In this document: positions 6,176-6,557 of the stretch, piece by piece | Position numbering within the stretch: the first letter of the stretch is position 1 | Layout: each line of letters opens with the position of its first letter | NCBI GenBank assembly: GCA_027623615.1 | Contig: JAQBVH010000189.1 | Coordinates: 1 to 6,557 of the forward strand | Length of the DNA stretch: 6,557 bases | Source: Planctomycetota bacterium | Lineage (GTDB): Bacteria > Planctomycetota > UBA1135 > GCA-002686595 | Reading direction: 5' to 3' | Program-made: the position numbers and the translations under genes | Notes under the pieces: model-generated | The model's input: the letters and a program-made list of their open reading frames with translations, nothing else | Databases searched by the model: none | What the model was told of the DNA's origin: nothing

Positions 6176-6190
6176 CCGACCACTGGTCGG
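6176..6190. repeat. 15-bp dyad CCGACCA-C-TGGTCGG
   Basis: Perfect inverted repeat with 7-bp arms around one base, 17 bp right of parS site 6. With so short a centre it suits a dimeric protein operator better than an RNA hairpin. It is unrelated in sequence to parS, and the binder is unknown. Confidence 0.4.
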
Positions 6191-6219
6191 GGTGCAGGTG
6201 ACGTCGGCCAGGTTCCACG

Positions 6220-6243
6220 GACCTCCGAGCCGACCTCCGAGCC
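6220..6243. repeat. 12-bp tandem duplication
   Basis: GACCTCCGAGCC occurs twice in immediate succession (6220-6231 and 6232-6243) with no mismatch. It directly follows the parS half-site at 6212-6219 and probably arose by slippage in non-coding DNA. Confidence 0.8.
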
Positions 6244-6475
6244 AGGGGCCTTGCCGGCGCCCCCCGCGGTCTGGAGGACCTGCCACGGTTTCCCGGGGAC
6301 CACCGAGTCTGGGAGTCCAGGCGTTGCGCGCGCACGCTCCGGTTGTCCAGTGGATATCCCAGGGTCAACGGCACCGGCGCTGGTTGCGCTCCTGGAGGTG
6401 AGGCCCCAGTTCCACCGGCCCATCCTCGAGCCATGGCCCGGTGCCGGGCGCTAGGGCCTGGGGTGGGCACTGCAA

Positions 6476-6491
6476 TGTTCCACGTGGAACC
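6476..6491. promoter_or_regulatory. parS site 7 (ParB binding)
   Basis: TGTTCCACGTGGAACC has the perfect 14-bp core at 6477-6490. With flanks it is identical over 23 bp (6472-6494) to the region around site 2 (4873-4895), on the far side of parB. Confidence 0.94.
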
Positions 6492-6500
6492 TCGCACGCC

Positions 6501-6520
6501 CCAGGCCAGGCCAGGCCAGG
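6501..6520. repeat. CCAGG pentanucleotide tract, four units
   Basis: Four perfect tandem copies of CCAGG, followed by the imperfect CCCGG. It is a short microsatellite-like tract in non-coding DNA between parS site 7 and the window end. Confidence 0.85.
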
Positions 6521-6545
6521 CCCGGGACAGGCCCACCGGCTTCCA

Positions 6546-6557
6546 TTCTCCACGTGG
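6546..6557. promoter_or_regulatory. Possible eighth parS site cut by the window edge
   Basis: The last bases, TTCTCCACGTGG, contain the parS centre CCACGTGG, but the left arm is imperfect and the right arm is outside the window. It could be a degenerate parS or a chance match. Confidence 0.4.

Larger units (their letters stand above)
5809..6557. other. Non-coding parS-bearing region upstream of parB
   Basis: About 750 bp with no convincing gene. Open frames on both strands run through the parS copies and merely translate them into recurring peptides such as FHVEH, STWN and PRGT; none has a recognisable domain or a good ribosome binding site. The region holds five parS sites, a strong hairpin next to parB, a 15-bp dyad, a 12-bp tandem duplication, a CCAGG tract and another possible parS cut by the right edge. 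The parB promoter must lie here, but no clear -35/-10 pair was found. There is no DnaA-box cluster or AT-rich unwinding element, so no origin is called. Confidence 0.7.

Noticed and set aside
5855..6536. Open frames of up to 200 codons on both strands in the parS region
   Set aside because: They translate through the parS palindromes, show no conserved domain, and lack convincing ribosome binding sites. They are treated as chance frames in GC-rich non-coding DNA.

Overview
This high-GC window reads as core chromosomal DNA from a Gram-negative-type bacterium, not as a mobile or accessory island. The composition, the sigma factor (wording typical of planctomycete-like group 2/3 sigma-70 proteins) and the dense cluster of chromosomal parS sites beside parB suggest Planctomycetota. 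Another high-GC lineage such as Myxococcota is possible, and I hold the taxon only loosely. No rRNA, tRNA, CRISPR array, insertion sequence or phage gene was seen.

Layout, left to right. Positions 1-1016 (minus) hold hemW, a radical-SAM heme chaperone, cut off at its C-terminus by the window edge. Positions 1050-1859 (minus) hold a sigma-70 family factor just upstream of hemW, probably in one transcript. Its conserved N-terminus (region 1.2) lies upstream of every in-frame ATG, GTG or TTG, so the best start is an ATT codon behind a good Shine-Dalgarno. A divergent intergenic region of about 150 bp follows. Positions 2010-3326 (plus) encode an unusual protein: about 340 residues of unrecognised, mostly helical sequence joined to a C-terminal HPr-like domain that keeps both the His and the regulatory Ser at canonical HPr spacing. 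It converges on a minus-strand pair: a calcineurin-like metallophosphoesterase (3338-4072) and a six-helix membrane protein (4050-4769), overlapping by 23 bp.

The right third is a chromosome segregation locus. parB (4906-5808, minus) encodes a complete ParB/Spo0J of 300 residues. It is flanked by seven copies of the ParB binding site parS: two just downstream of the gene (4821-4892) and five in about 700 bp of apparently non-coding DNA upstream (5913-6491). Half-sites and a site cut by the right edge add to these. No parA lies within the 749 bp upstream of parB shown here, where the classical parAB order would put it.

How the parts work together: ParB would load on the clustered parS sites to build the partition complex and may control its own gene through the sites upstream. 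The other genes are regulatory or housekeeping: transcription initiation, heme delivery, and possible phosphotransfer or phosphorylation control. No single pathway joins them. The most noteworthy items are the HPr fusion, the ATT start of the sigma gene, and the parS cluster with its directional flanks.
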